Source: UTCHB3 sp002050155 (lineage in GTDB: Bacteria; Bacteroidota; Ignavibacteria; Ignavibacteriales; Ignavibacteriaceae). Taken from it: 64,000 nucleotides of DNA. Where the stretch lies: NCBI GenBank assembly GCA_030584105.1, contig CP129491.1, positions 2,852,001 to 2,916,000 of the forward strand, read 5' to 3'. Below are positions 17,268-26,610 of this stretch, in pieces. Position 1 is the stretch's first letter, and the number at the start of each line of letters is the position of its first letter. The notes under the pieces were generated by a model that was not told where the DNA came from, did not search any database, and saw only the letters and a list, made by a program, of their open reading frames with translations. Position numbers and translations under genes: made by a program.

Positions 17268-19424
17268 ATGAAAAAATTGTTCCTTGTTCTTTTCACGCTC
17301 TTTTTAGCGAGCAACTTAGTGTGGTCGCAGAACAGTGCTGAAAAATACAAATCCAGCCCCCAGTTAACGCAGGCACAAAAAGAGATGCTTGACCAGAGGG
17401 GCACTCCTCCTACTGATTGGTCGCAAATTCCTCCAAATCAGGTAACCGGAATAGTGAAATTTTCACAAGGTTTTGAAGATGTAACCTTCCCGCCTGCCGG
17501 TTGGGCAGTTCACCAACTTGATGGTGGAGCAAACATATGGCTTCGTTATACTTCTGCACCAATTTTTGGAACTGCTACTGCTTCCGTCCGTTGGGAATCA
17601 GCATCTTTAAGAAATGATGACTGGTTAGTAACTCCTTCTTTCACGGTTGATGCTGCAGATAAACTCTTTTTCTACGGCGTTGGCGGTAGTGCTTATGCTG
17701 ATTCCGTGAGTATCTGGGTATCCACCACCGGTGGTGTTCCCCCGACAGGATACACAAGAATTGGCGCTTTCAGACCGATGCCTGCACCCGGTCAAATGTT
17801 TCAGTTAAGTTTAGCCGCTTATGCCGGGCAAACCGTATATCTTGCTTTCAGATATAACGAGATGGATCAGTTAAGGCTTTACTTAGACAGTGTTTATGTA
17901 GAGACCGGTGTTCCTAATGATGTAGGTACGGTATCACATAATGTATCCGGTGCAGTAGCTGCAAATGTTGCGATGACCCCCACAGCAACAGTTAAAAATT
18001 TCGGCGGTGCTGCTCAGTCGTTCCCCGTAACTATGACGATTAACCCCGGTGGCTACACTTCAACCAAACAGGTTACGAACTTAGCACCGGATCAGACTAC
18101 ACAGGTAACATTTGACACATGGACACCGGTATCCGGTTCCTACACGGCAAAAGCCTTTACTCAGCTCGCCGGTGATGCAAACCCTGCAAACGACACCATT
18201 ACCAGAACTGCTTTTGTGGAGAGTTTCCTCTACAGCAACGGGCCCTTTGTAACAAACCCCGGTGGTGGGTTTGGTGGTGCAGATCTTTCGGCGCTACAGA
18301 CTTCAAATCTCAATGTTTGGGGTTTTGGTGCTCAAAGTTCCGCAAGCAACTGGGTAGCGGATAATTTTGAAGTTCCATATAACAATGAATGGACGCTTCA
18401 GGGCTTTAAGTTCTACTCATATCAAACAGGTTCAACAACAACCCCGACTCATAACAGCGTTAAAGTTGTAGTTTACAACGGCAGACCTGACCTCCCAAGC
18501 AGCACCGTTGTTTGGGGTGATGAAACTACCGAAAGGTTCCTTGCTGCTGAGTGGACCGGTGCTTACCGCGCTAGCGATAACACTCCAACCAATGCTGACA
18601 GACCCGTTATGGCAGTTTCTGCAAATGCTAATCCTGTTCTTCCTGCCGGCAACTACTGGGTTATGTACACACTCGGCGGCACACTTGCTTCAGGTCCTTG
18701 GGTTATTCCGATTTCAATTCTCGGTACTTATGAAACCGGTGATGCTTACCAGAGAACAACCTCAGGCTGGGCTCCATTGAGAGATTCAGCCGGTGGTCCC
18801 GGTTACGGTCAAGGCTTGCCGTTCCAGGTTCTTGGTACTTCACAGGTTATCCCTGTTGAGCTTTCTTCTTTCATGGCTAATGTTCTGAAAAACGACATTA
18901 CCCTTAACTGGACAACCGCTACCGAAACCAATAACATGGGCTTCGAAGTTGAAAGAAAACTTAACGAAGGCGCCTTCACAAAAATTGGGTTTGTTAACGG
19001 TAACGGAACAACCACTGAAGGGAAAGAATATTCATACACAGATCAGGGCTTGGCTTCAGGTAAATATACCTACAGACTTCGTCAGGTAGATTTCGACGGA
19101 ACTTCTGAATATTCAAACGAAGTGGAAGCTGTAATAGATATTCCGACAGAATATGCACTTGCACAGAACTTCCCGAACCCGTTCAACCCATCGACAACTA
19201 TTGAGTTCTCGCTTAAAGCAGACGCAAGAGTTACCCTGAAACTGTACAACGCACTTGGTCAGGAAGTAAAAACGATACTTGGTGATAATTACGCAATGGG
19301 TAATTACAAGATCGATTTCAACGCTTCAGGTTTGAACAGTGGCGTATATTTCTACACAATTGAAGCTTCAGGTGTTGACGGCAGCAAGTTCACCGCAACA
19401 AAGAAGATGATTCTGATGAAATAA
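17268..19424 (+). CDS. T9SS-secreted choice-of-anchor-J / cleaved-adhesin protein, copy 1
   Basis: 718 residues. Signal peptide 1-20 (ends LVWSQ). A cleaved-adhesin/choice-of-anchor-J beta-sandwich spans ~66-213 (QGFEDVTFPPAGW, NDDWLVTPSF, VYLDSVYVE). A CARDB-like domain follows (~217-315), then a long beta-rich region (~316-525), a fibronectin-III-like segment (~528-625: VELSSF, TATETNNMGFEVER) and a T9SS type A sorting domain (~634-718, FPNPFNPSTTIEF, ending KKMILMK). It is expected to be exported across both membranes and surface-attached or released. The ATG at 17268 has GAGG 6 nt upstream. The C-terminal two thirds are nearly identical to the copies at 21067 and 23902. Ligand unknown; an adhesin role is inferred. 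Confidence 0.88.
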   Translation: MKKLFLVLFTLFLASNLVWSQNSAEKYKSSPQLTQAQKEMLDQRGTPPTDWSQIPPNQVTGIVKFSQGFEDVTFPPAGWAVHQLDGGANIWLRYTSAPIFGTATASVRWESASLRNDDWLVTPSFTVDAADKLFFYGVGGSAYADSVSIWVSTTGGVPPTGYTRIGAFRPMPAPGQMFQLSLAAYAGQTVYLAFRYNEMDQLRLYLDSVYVETGVPNDVGTVSHNVSGAVAANVAMTPTATVKNFGGAAQSFPVTMTINPGGYTSTKQVTNLAPDQTTQVTFDTWTPVSGSYTAKAFTQLAGDANPANDTITRTAFVESFLYSNGPFVTNPGGGFGGADLSALQTSNLNVWGFGAQSSASNWVADNFEVPYNNEWTLQGFKFYSYQTGSTTTPTHNSVKVVVYNGRPDLPSSTVVWGDETTERFLAAEWTGAYRASDNTPTNADRPVMAVSANANPVLPAGNYWVMYTLGGTLASGPWVIPISILGTYETGDAYQRTTSGWAPLRDSAGGPGYGQGLPFQVLGTSQVIPVELSSFMANVLKNDITLNWTTATETNNMGFEVERKLNEGAFTKIGFVNGNGTTTEGKEYSYTDQGLASGKYTYRLRQVDFDGTSEYSNEVEAVIDIPTEYALAQNFPNPFNPSTTIEFSLKADARVTLKLYNALGQEVKTILGDNYAMGNYKIDFNASGLNSGVYFYTIEASGVDGSKFTATKKMILMK

Positions 19425-19446
19425 AAACTCATCTGAAACAAAATTA

Positions 19447-19485
19447 AAAGCGGGATGCCGAAAAACAGGCATCCCGCTTTTTTTT
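19447..19485 (+). terminator. Rho-independent terminator of T9SS copy 1
   Basis: A perfect 13-bp stem, AAAGCGGGATGCC with GGCATCCCGCTTT, an 8-nt loop and a run of eight T. It is also usable from the minus strand, where the deoxyhypusine-synthase-like gene ends. Confidence 0.93.
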
Positions 19486-19620
19486 ATTTCTTTTTAAAAG
19501 GGGGAGTAAATTAAACCGGGTGTGTTGATTACACAAAAGGGCTGATTTAAGTGTTGTGTGAATTTCCGCTAAAACAAGAAATAAATCCGCCAAACAACAC
19601 TTAACAGCCGGAGGTACAAA

Positions 19621-20661
19621 CTAAACCGAAACAGGCTCTTTTTCGAACAATTTCGTTAATTCCTTGGCTTCTCTTCCTTTGTGTGCTCCCTTGTGGAAGG
19701 CATATCCGGTGATTAACGGCATTGCAATAGTTGCTTCAGCATAGACCATCTGCTCGTGAACCAAATCAACCTTGCCCCACGAACTTGCTTCTTTAAGAGT
19801 GCTTCCGGAAAGGGCGCCGTCTCTTTCATCCGCAACGGTAATTTGAACGGCATATTTGTGCATGGGTGCTTCACCTTCAAGAATTTCGGCTGCTACTACA
19901 ATATCTTGTGTGAAATTTTTCGGAACGCCACCGCCGATCATATAAATTCCTGACTCGCCACTCGCAATTTTAATTTTTGTCAGTTCAAGGAAGTCTTTTG
20001 CTGCGTCAAGTGTAACATGCGCCTCGGGGTTTTTTGTTTGGTGCATCACAAAACCAAACCCGGCGGAGCAGTCGCTGAAAGCGGGGATGAAAATCGGCAC
20101 ATTCTTCTTATAGCAGGCATAGACGATGCTGTCATCGCATTTTACGCCTGTTTCATCCAAGTATTTTCCGAATTCTTTCAGAAATTCTCTCGAGGAATAA
20201 GCGCCCGGTTGCATCGAATCGAAAATTTTCTCGGTTGTTTCGTCGCAAACCCTAAGTTCATCCTCATCTATATAGGTATCGTAAATTCTGTCGATTGCCA
20301 GTTCTCTAAGTTCTGCGTCATCAACAAACTGAGAGCCAATGTAGTGTTTGAACCCAAGTGCCTCAAAAAAATCCTGATCTATCATGTTGGCACCTGTTGA
20401 AACGATAACATCCACCATGTTGTTCATAACCATATCATAAACAACCTTTTTCAAACCGGCGGAAAAAAGTGAGCCTGCAAGCGTAAGGATCACCGTGCAC
20501 TCTTTATCACGAAGCATCATTTCATAAATCCGTGCGGCTCTGTTTAGGTTTCTCGCCTGGAACGCCATCTTTTCCATCGACTCAACCAAGGGCGCAACAT
20601 TGTGTTCTTTTATGTCAATATGTTCTATTACATTTTTCAGATAATCAGACTTTTGGGGCAT
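19621..20661 (-). CDS. Deoxyhypusine-synthase-family protein (probable homospermidine/polyamine aminobutyltransferase)
   Basis: 346 residues, full length for the family (human enzyme 369). NAD-dependent enzymes of this family transfer an aminobutyl group from spermidine to a lysine of eIF5A; bacteria lack eIF5A, and bacterial members such as homospermidine synthase use putrescine as acceptor. Visible features are TLAGSLFSAGLKKV, VSTGANMI, GGGVPKNF, and the catalytic lysine K297 in SSWGKVD, matching K329 of the human enzyme. It lies 3.3 kb from aguA/aguB, which make putrescine, so a polyamine role is reasonable. It sits between two T9SS copies and is transcribed against copy 1. Confidence 0.88.
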   Translation of the reverse strand: MPQKSDYLKNVIEHIDIKEHNVAPLVESMEKMAFQARNLNRAARIYEMMLRDKECTVILTLAGSLFSAGLKKVVYDMVMNNMVDVIVSTGANMIDQDFFEALGFKHYIGSQFVDDAELRELAIDRIYDTYIDEDELRVCDETTEKIFDSMQPGAYSSREFLKEFGKYLDETGVKCDDSIVYACYKKNVPIFIPAFSDCSAGFGFVMHQTKNPEAHVTLDAAKDFLELTKIKIASGESGIYMIGGGVPKNFTQDIVVAAEILEGEAPMHKYAVQITVADERDGALSGSTLKEASSWGKVDLVHEQMVYAEATIAMPLITGYAFHKGAHKGREAKELTKLFEKEPVSV

Positions 20662-21066
20662 TTCTTGGTACCTCTCTTCTCTTAAATGGGAAATTAAAAA
20701 TAAATAACCCTTAATTAAACAATATTGTTGAAAATAAACAACAATTTTGGTCGTCGGAATTTGGGAAATTGCACTTTCAATTAAAGCAAGTAAACTAAAT
20801 TATTTTTTCAAATATTAATAAAAATAAGAATATCGATAAATAAATATTTTTTTAACCATTGAATTTTATCAAAATTTTGAGTAATTTGTCTCTTGGTTTA
20901 TAGAGTATCTTTTGCAATACCCTTTTCGCCGGCTGCTTCCGCAGAATATTGCCCCGGAATTTGGCATAATATCTTTCAGAATTTGCCTGTTTTTTTTGGT
21001 TTCTTTTCTTCCGAAGTAGTGCTATTATTCATCAATTTCATCACTAACTTAAAACTGAGGTAACAA
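20662..21066. other. Divergent intergenic region with promoters for the DHS-like gene and T9SS copy 2
   Basis: 405 nt, strongly AT-rich between 20690 and 20890. The two flanking genes diverge, so promoters are expected both ways. The last 30 nt, including GAGGTAACAA before the start codon, match the leaders of the other T9SS copies. No hairpin or coding frame is evident. Confidence 0.5.
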
Positions 21067-23220
21067 ATGAAAAAATTGTTCCTTGTCGTTTTCACATTGC
21101 TTTTAAGCGCTAATTTAGTTTGGGCGCAGAACAATGCTGAAAAATACAAAAAACCGGCACCTCTCACACAAGCTGAGAAAGAACGGTTATCGCATATGAC
21201 CAGACCCCCGATTGACTGGTCGCAGGTTCCGCCGATGGCTGTTACAGGTGTTGTTAAATGGTCAGAAGGTTTCGAGGGCGCTACTTTCCCTCCTGCCGGC
21301 TGGGCAGTTCACAACCTTGACGGTGGCGCCAAGTCATGGTCCCGTGCTACTGATACTCCTATCTTTGGACTGGCTTCCGCCTATATCAGTTGGGAATCCT
21401 CATCATTGGCAAATGACGACTGGTTGATCACGCCGTCATTTACAGTTGATGAAGCCGATAAGTTCTATTTCTGGGCTGAAGGTTCGGGTTTCTATGAAGA
21501 TACATTAGTAGTTTATGTTTCCACCGCTGGTGGCGTACCGCCGACGGGATATACAAGAGTTGCTGCTTTCAGAACGGAGGATACTCCTGCAAGATATGAA
21601 GTCAGCCTTGCTTCTTATGTAGGTCAGACCATTTATATTGGTATCCGGTACAAAGAATTGGACGAGTTCTATGTTTATTTAGACAGTGTTTATGTAGAGA
21701 CCGGTGTTCCTAACGATGTTGGTGTAGCTTCTCACAATGTTGGTGGTGCAGTAGCAGCTAATGTGGCTATGACTCCAACTGCTACAGTAAAGAACTATGG
21801 CGGACAGGCACAGTCGTTCCCTGTAACGATGACGATTAACCCCGGTGGCTACACTTCAACCAAACAGGTTACGAACTTAGCACCTGATCAGACTACACAG
21901 GTAACATTTGACACATGGACACCGGTATCCGGTTCCTACACGGCGAAAGCCTTTACTCAGCTCGCCGGTGATGCAAATCCCGCAAACGACACCATTACCA
22001 GAACTGCTTTTGTGGAGAGTTTCCTCTACAACAACGGGCCGTTTGTAACAAACCCGGGTGCAGGGTTTGGTGGTGCCGATCTTTCCGCGCTACAGACTTC
22101 AAATCTCACCGTTTGGGGTTTTGGTGCTCAAAGCTCCGCAAGCAACTGGGTAGCGGATAATTTTGAAGTTCCATATAACAATGAATGGACGCTTCAGGGC
22201 TTTAAGTTCTACTCATATCAAACAGGTTCAACAACAACACCGACTTATAACAGCGCTAAAGTTGTAGTTTACAACGGCAGACCCGACCTCCCAACCAGCA
22301 CTATTGTTTGGGGTGATGAAACCACCGAAAGATATATGGCTGCTGAGTGGACAGGTGCTTATCGCGCAAGCGATAACACTCCAACCAATGCTGACAGACC
22401 CGTTATGGCAGTTTCTGCAAATGCTAATCCTGTTCTTCCTGCCGGCAACTACTGGGTAATGTACACACTCGGTGGTACACTTGCTTCAGGTCCTTGGGTT
22501 ATTCCGATTTCAATTCTCGGTACTTATGAAACCGGTGATGCTTACCAGAGAACTACAGCAGGCTGGGCTCCATTGAGAGACTCCGCAGGCGGTCCCGGTT
22601 ACGGTCAAGGCTTGCCGTTCCAGGTTCTTGGTACTTCACAGGTCATCCCTGTTGAGCTTTCTTCTTTCATGGCGAATGTTATGAAAAACGACATTACCCT
22701 TAACTGGACAACCGCTACCGAAACCAATAACATGGGCTTCGAAGTTGAAAGAAAATACAACGACGGTGCTTTCACAAAAATTGGGTTTGTTAACGGAAAC
22801 GGAACAACCACTGAAGGAAAAGAATATGCATTTCTTGATAAAGGGCTTGCTTCCGGTAAATATACCTACAGACTTCGTCAGGTAGATTTCGACGGAACCT
22901 CAGAATATTCAAACGAAGTGGAAGCTGTAATAGATATTCCGACAGAATATGCACTTGCACAGAACTTCCCGAACCCGTTCAACCCATCGACAACTATTGA
23001 GTTCTCGCTTAAAGCAGACGCAAGAGTTACCCTGAAACTGTACAACGCACTTGGTCAGGAAGTGAAAACGATACTTGGTGATAATTACGCAATGGGTAAT
23101 TACAAGATCGATTTCAACGCTTCAGGTTTGAACAGTGGCGTATATTTCTACACAATTGAAGCTTCAGGTGTTGACGGCAGCAAGTTCACCGCAACAAAGA
23201 AGATGATTCTGATGAAATAA
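21067..23220 (+). CDS. T9SS-secreted choice-of-anchor-J / cleaved-adhesin protein, copy 2
   Basis: 717 residues with the same architecture as copy 1: signal peptide (ends LVWAQ), cleaved-adhesin domain (~66-213; EGFEGATFPPAGW, NDDWLITPSF), CARDB-like domain, beta-rich core, fibronectin-like segment and T9SS domain (FPNPFNPST). From about residue 250 onward it is almost identical to copy 1, and the last ~400 nt plus the terminator differ at only a few positions. The N-terminal domain instead follows copy 3 (YKELDEFYVYLDSVYVE). The start has the same GAGGTAACAA leader. A recent duplication followed by gene conversion is the simplest reading. Confidence 0.88.
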   Translation: MKKLFLVVFTLLLSANLVWAQNNAEKYKKPAPLTQAEKERLSHMTRPPIDWSQVPPMAVTGVVKWSEGFEGATFPPAGWAVHNLDGGAKSWSRATDTPIFGLASAYISWESSSLANDDWLITPSFTVDEADKFYFWAEGSGFYEDTLVVYVSTAGGVPPTGYTRVAAFRTEDTPARYEVSLASYVGQTIYIGIRYKELDEFYVYLDSVYVETGVPNDVGVASHNVGGAVAANVAMTPTATVKNYGGQAQSFPVTMTINPGGYTSTKQVTNLAPDQTTQVTFDTWTPVSGSYTAKAFTQLAGDANPANDTITRTAFVESFLYNNGPFVTNPGAGFGGADLSALQTSNLTVWGFGAQSSASNWVADNFEVPYNNEWTLQGFKFYSYQTGSTTTPTYNSAKVVVYNGRPDLPTSTIVWGDETTERYMAAEWTGAYRASDNTPTNADRPVMAVSANANPVLPAGNYWVMYTLGGTLASGPWVIPISILGTYETGDAYQRTTAGWAPLRDSAGGPGYGQGLPFQVLGTSQVIPVELSSFMANVMKNDITLNWTTATETNNMGFEVERKYNDGAFTKIGFVNGNGTTTEGKEYAFLDKGLASGKYTYRLRQVDFDGTSEYSNEVEAVIDIPTEYALAQNFPNPFNPSTTIEFSLKADARVTLKLYNALGQEVKTILGDNYAMGNYKIDFNASGLNSGVYFYTIEASGVDGSKFTATKKMILMK

Positions 23221-23242
23221 AAACTCATCTGAAACAAAATTA

Positions 23243-23282
23243 AAAGCGAGATGCCGAAAAACAGGCATCCCGCTTTTTTTTT
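23243..23282 (+). terminator. Rho-independent terminator of T9SS copy 2
   Basis: Duplicate of the copy 1 terminator. It has one G-to-A change in the left arm (GCGAGATGCC), leaving one mismatch in a 13-bp stem, followed by about nine T. Confidence 0.92.
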
Positions 23283-23901
23283 ATTGGACTATTTATTTGA
23301 GGTTGAGCAATTCCCGGGGGTTTATTTTACGGCTAACGAATAAACATCGCTCTGAGGAACACCATCTACGATATAGGGGGTGTGCAATTCCCGGTGGATT
23401 TATTGTACGGTTAACAGGAAGAGGTAATTTAATTAATCGATAGTAAATTGATCTTGCAATTTATTGGGGGATATTTATTCAGAGGATAGCCCTCTCATTT
23501 GAAACAGGGTTATCTTGGACGAGTGTCCGTATTCTTTTTTTCGTAAAAGAACGCACACTTACAGGTTTGCAGCCGGTGTTATAGCGGTTTAATCATCCCT
23601 ATAATTGTGGAGATTTTGCTTCACAAATTTGCTTTTGGGGTAAAATTCCTTCCTTTCTCAATTCTTTCAATCTGTAGTTATAAGAAAAATTTCGACAAAT
23701 AGAAGGGTAAATAAAAAATAGTACTTGCAAATTGTTAAATTATTTCTTAATTTGCCACTCATTTAATATCGATATTATCAATTTATTTTTGCAGAGATTT
23801 ATAAGATAAATTTCTAATTTTTATCCGGTTTCTGTTTTTCCTCCCCGGATATAAAATAATTAACTACTTAATTCATCATCTACTCAAAACTGAGGTAACA
23901 A
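23283..23901. other. Intergenic region between T9SS copies 2 and 3
   Basis: 619 nt without a convincing frame. Two imperfect direct repeats of about 32 nt (GCAATTCCCGG...TTTATT...ACGG.TAAC) start at 23307 and 23384. The second half (23690-23880) is AT-rich and should hold the promoter of copy 3; the leader just before 23902 (AAAACTGAGGTAACAA) matches that of copy 2. Confidence 0.5.
23307..23416 (+). repeat. Pair of ~32-nt imperfect direct repeats
   Basis: GCAATTCCCGGGGGTTTATT... at 23307 and GCAATTCCCGGTGGATTTATT... at 23384, both ending ACGG(C/T)TAAC. The spacing is 77 nt. They are not part of a recognisable gene and may be debris of a duplicated leader. Confidence 0.6.
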
Positions 23902-26055
23902 ATGAGAAAATTGTTCCTTGTCATTTTCACGCTGCTTTTAAGTGCTAATTTAGTCTGGGCACAGAACAGTGCTGAAAAATACAACAATCGGGTTAGACTA
24001 TCCCAAACTGAAAAACAGCTGAAGGAGTTTACCGATCCTGTTCTTACTGACTGGTCACAGGTGCCCCCTATGTCCGTTACAGGAATAGTAAAATGGTCAG
24101 AAGGCTTTGAAGGCGCTACTTTCCCACCTACCGGATGGGCTGTTCATAACCTTGATGGTGGTGCAAAACCATGGATTCGCAGCACAGCAGCCCCAATTTT
24201 TGGCGCTGCATCTGCTTATATTGCATGGGAATCCTCATCATTGGCAAATGACGACTGGCTTATCACCCCGTCATTTACTGTTGATGCTGCCGATAAGTTC
24301 TACTTCTGGGCTAATGGATCAGGCACATACGCAGACTCTTTGGCAATCTGGGTTTCCACTACCGGTGGTGTACCTCCTACAGGCTACACAAAACTTGCAA
24401 CTTTCAGAACCGGTACACCTGCTGCGAGATATGAAGTAAGCCTTGCCGCTTATGCCGGGCAAACCGTGTATATCGGTATCCAATACAAGGAATTGGACGA
24501 GTTCTATGTTTACTTAGACAGTGTTTATGTAGAGACCGGTGTTCCCAACGATGTAGGTACGGTATCCCATAATATTTCCGGTGCAGTAGCTGCAAATGTA
24601 GCGATGACCCCCACTGCAACAGTTAAGAATTTCGGCGGCGCCTCGCAATCGTTCCCTGTAACGATGACGATTAACCCGGGTGGCTACACTTCAACTAAAC
24701 AGGTTACAAATTTAGGGCCTGATCAATCTACACAGGTAACATTTGACACATGGACACCGGTATCAGGTTCCTACACAGCAAAAGCATATACCCAGCTTGC
24801 CGGCGATGCAAACCCTGCTAATGATACTATCACCAGAACTGCTTTTGTGGAGAATTTCCTCTACAACAACGGACCGTTTGTTACCAACCCGGGTGGGGGC
24901 GCCGGTGGTGCTGATCTTTCGGCGCTTCAAACTTCTAACCTCACCGTTTGGGGTTTTGGTGCTCAAAGCTCCGCCAGCAACTGGGTAGCGGATGATTTTG
25001 AAGTACCTTCTAACCAGACTTGGTCGCTTCAGGGATTTAAGTTCTATTCGTATCAAACAGGTTCAACAACAACCCCGACTCATAACAGCGCTAAAGTTGT
25101 AGTTTACAACGGCAGACCTGACCTCCCAAGCAGCACCATTGTTTGGGGTAATGAGACCACCGAAAGGTTCCTTGCTGCTGAGTGGACCGGTGCTTACCGT
25201 GCTAGCGATAACACACCAACAAATGCTGACAGACCAATTATGGCAGTTAGTGCAAGTGCTGACCCCGTTTTGGGGCCCGGAAATTACTGGGTGATGTACA
25301 CCCTTGGTGGCACACTTGCTTCAGGTCCTTGGGTTATTCCGATTTCAATTCTTGGCACCTATCAAACCGGTGATGCATACCAGAGGACAACTGCAGGTTG
25401 GGCACCTCTGAGAGATTCAGCAGGTGGTCCCGGTTACGGACAGGGATTACCGTTCCAGGTTCTCGGTACTTCCGGCGTTATCCCGGTTGAGTTTTCTTCC
25501 TTCATGGCGAATGTGTTCAAAAATGATGTAACGCTTGATTGGTCAACTGCTACTGAAACCAATAACATGGGCTTCGAGGTTGAAAGGAAACTTAACGACG
25601 GCGCTTTTGCACCTGTAGCCTTTGTTAAAGGTAGTGGTACAACCACCCAAACAAAAGAATACTCTTTCATCGACAGAGGTTTGGCGAATGGTAATTATAC
25701 CTACAGACTCCGTCAGATTGATATGGATGGTGTATCCAAATATTCGAATGAAGTCGAAGTAAATATCGCTGCACCGAACGAATATTCGTTGGGTCAGAAC
25801 TTCCCGAATCCGTTCAACCCTTCGACGACAATTGATTTCTCGTTGATGAGCGATGCACGGGTTACATTAAAGCTCTACAATGCACTCGGTCAGGAAGTAA
25901 AAACATTGCTTAGCGATAATTACGCAATGGGAACTTACAAGATCGATTTCAACGCTTCAGGTTTGAACAGTGGTGTTTATTTCTACACCATCGAAGCTTC
26001 GGGTGTTGACGGCAGCAAGTTCACCGCAACCAAGAAGATGATTCTGATGAAGTAA
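23902..26055 (+). CDS. T9SS-secreted choice-of-anchor-J / cleaved-adhesin protein, copy 3
   Basis: 717 residues, same domain order as copies 1 and 2: signal peptide (ends LVWAQ), cleaved-adhesin domain (EGFEGATFPPTGW, NDDWLITPSF, YKELDEFYVYLDSVYVE), CARDB-like domain, beta-rich core, fibronectin-like segment, T9SS domain (FPNPFNPSTTIDF, ending KKMILMK). It is the most diverged copy at the C-terminus (GVIPVEFSSF, SLMSDARV, LLSDNYAMGTY). Over roughly 25060-25210 it shares copy-1 variants (HNSAKVV, LPSSTI, TTERFLAAE) against copy 2, while its N-terminal domain follows copy 2. It has its own unrelated terminator. A surface adhesin role is inferred from the domains. Confidence 0.87.
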   Translation: MRKLFLVIFTLLLSANLVWAQNSAEKYNNRVRLSQTEKQLKEFTDPVLTDWSQVPPMSVTGIVKWSEGFEGATFPPTGWAVHNLDGGAKPWIRSTAAPIFGAASAYIAWESSSLANDDWLITPSFTVDAADKFYFWANGSGTYADSLAIWVSTTGGVPPTGYTKLATFRTGTPAARYEVSLAAYAGQTVYIGIQYKELDEFYVYLDSVYVETGVPNDVGTVSHNISGAVAANVAMTPTATVKNFGGASQSFPVTMTINPGGYTSTKQVTNLGPDQSTQVTFDTWTPVSGSYTAKAYTQLAGDANPANDTITRTAFVENFLYNNGPFVTNPGGGAGGADLSALQTSNLTVWGFGAQSSASNWVADDFEVPSNQTWSLQGFKFYSYQTGSTTTPTHNSAKVVVYNGRPDLPSSTIVWGNETTERFLAAEWTGAYRASDNTPTNADRPIMAVSASADPVLGPGNYWVMYTLGGTLASGPWVIPISILGTYQTGDAYQRTTAGWAPLRDSAGGPGYGQGLPFQVLGTSGVIPVEFSSFMANVFKNDVTLDWSTATETNNMGFEVERKLNDGAFAPVAFVKGSGTTTQTKEYSFIDRGLANGNYTYRLRQIDMDGVSKYSNEVEVNIAAPNEYSLGQNFPNPFNPSTTIDFSLMSDARVTLKLYNALGQEVKTLLSDNYAMGTYKIDFNASGLNSGVYFYTIEASGVDGSKFTATKKMILMK

Positions 26056-26096
26056 AAGTTCGATGGATTTTAATTCTTTTGCATAGGAATTAAATC

Positions 26097-26138
26097 AAGG
26101 CTGCCGAGATATCAATTATCCGGCAGCCTTTTTTTTTG
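26097..26138 (+). terminator. Rho-independent terminator of T9SS copy 3
   Basis: A 10-bp perfect stem (AAGGCTGCCG with CGGCAGCCTT), a 14-nt loop and a T run. It is not homologous to the terminators of copies 1 and 2. Confidence 0.92.
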
Positions 26139-26159
26139 TGTGCTTGCTCTTAAAGTGGG

Positions 26160-26440
26160 GGGGGTATTCGGAGCCTGCATATTTTCTCAATCTTTCTCCC
26201 TCTTGCGTCCTCTTTTTTCACAACCTATCCACTCCCTGCATCCTTCTTCCTAACCCTTTTTATAATTTTGGTGCTTTTCGATAAAGTATGGTGCCTATTC
26301 GGAGCCTGCGTTTTTTCACAACCTATCTCCCCCTGCTTCTCTACTCTTTTTCGTTTCTCCCTCATTTCACAACTTTTCTCTTTTTCCTGAAAGCTGGGTG
26401 CTTAGTTTGAACCTGCGTTTTTTCACAACCTATCTCCCCC
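26160..26440 (+). repeat. ~100-nt tandem sub-repeats, array A
   Basis: Three degenerate units share the core GCCTGCGTTTTTTCACAACC followed by TATCTCCCCCTGC. The CACAACCTATC element starts at 26219, 26317 and 26424, a spacing of 98 and 107 nt. Between the cores lie related GTGCTTTTCGATAAAGTATGG-like stretches. The same unit occurs twice at 43199 and 43299. Confidence 0.75.
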
Positions 26441-26610
26441 CTGCGTCCCCCCTCTTTCCTTGCCTAAGGCAAGAGGGGGGAGCCGGCTGAAGGGAAAGTG
26501 CGGATTTTTCAGGCTCTCCGCTAAAAGGGAAATAACTCGCTTCGCTCAGACAGATTTCCCTTTTTACGCTCCGAACCTTCAAAATCTTTTTCACACTTTC
26601 CCTTATGCCG
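26424..26610 (+). repeat. Structured dispersed repeat, copy A (three hairpins)
   Basis: About 187 nt highly similar to 43299-43486. Hairpin 1: CCCCCCTCTT (26447-26456) with AAGAGGGGGG (26471-26480). Hairpin 2 (outer): AAGGGAAAGTG (26490-26500) with CACTTTCCCTT (26594-26604). Hairpin 3 (nested): AAAAGGGAAAT (26523-26533) with ATTTCCCTTTT (26554-26564). No protein-coding character; no transposase nearby. Confidence 0.8.

Noticed and set aside
17268..26055. Mobile element explaining the three T9SS copies
   Set aside because: No transposase, inverted ends or target duplications were seen around the genes; duplication and recombination are sufficient.
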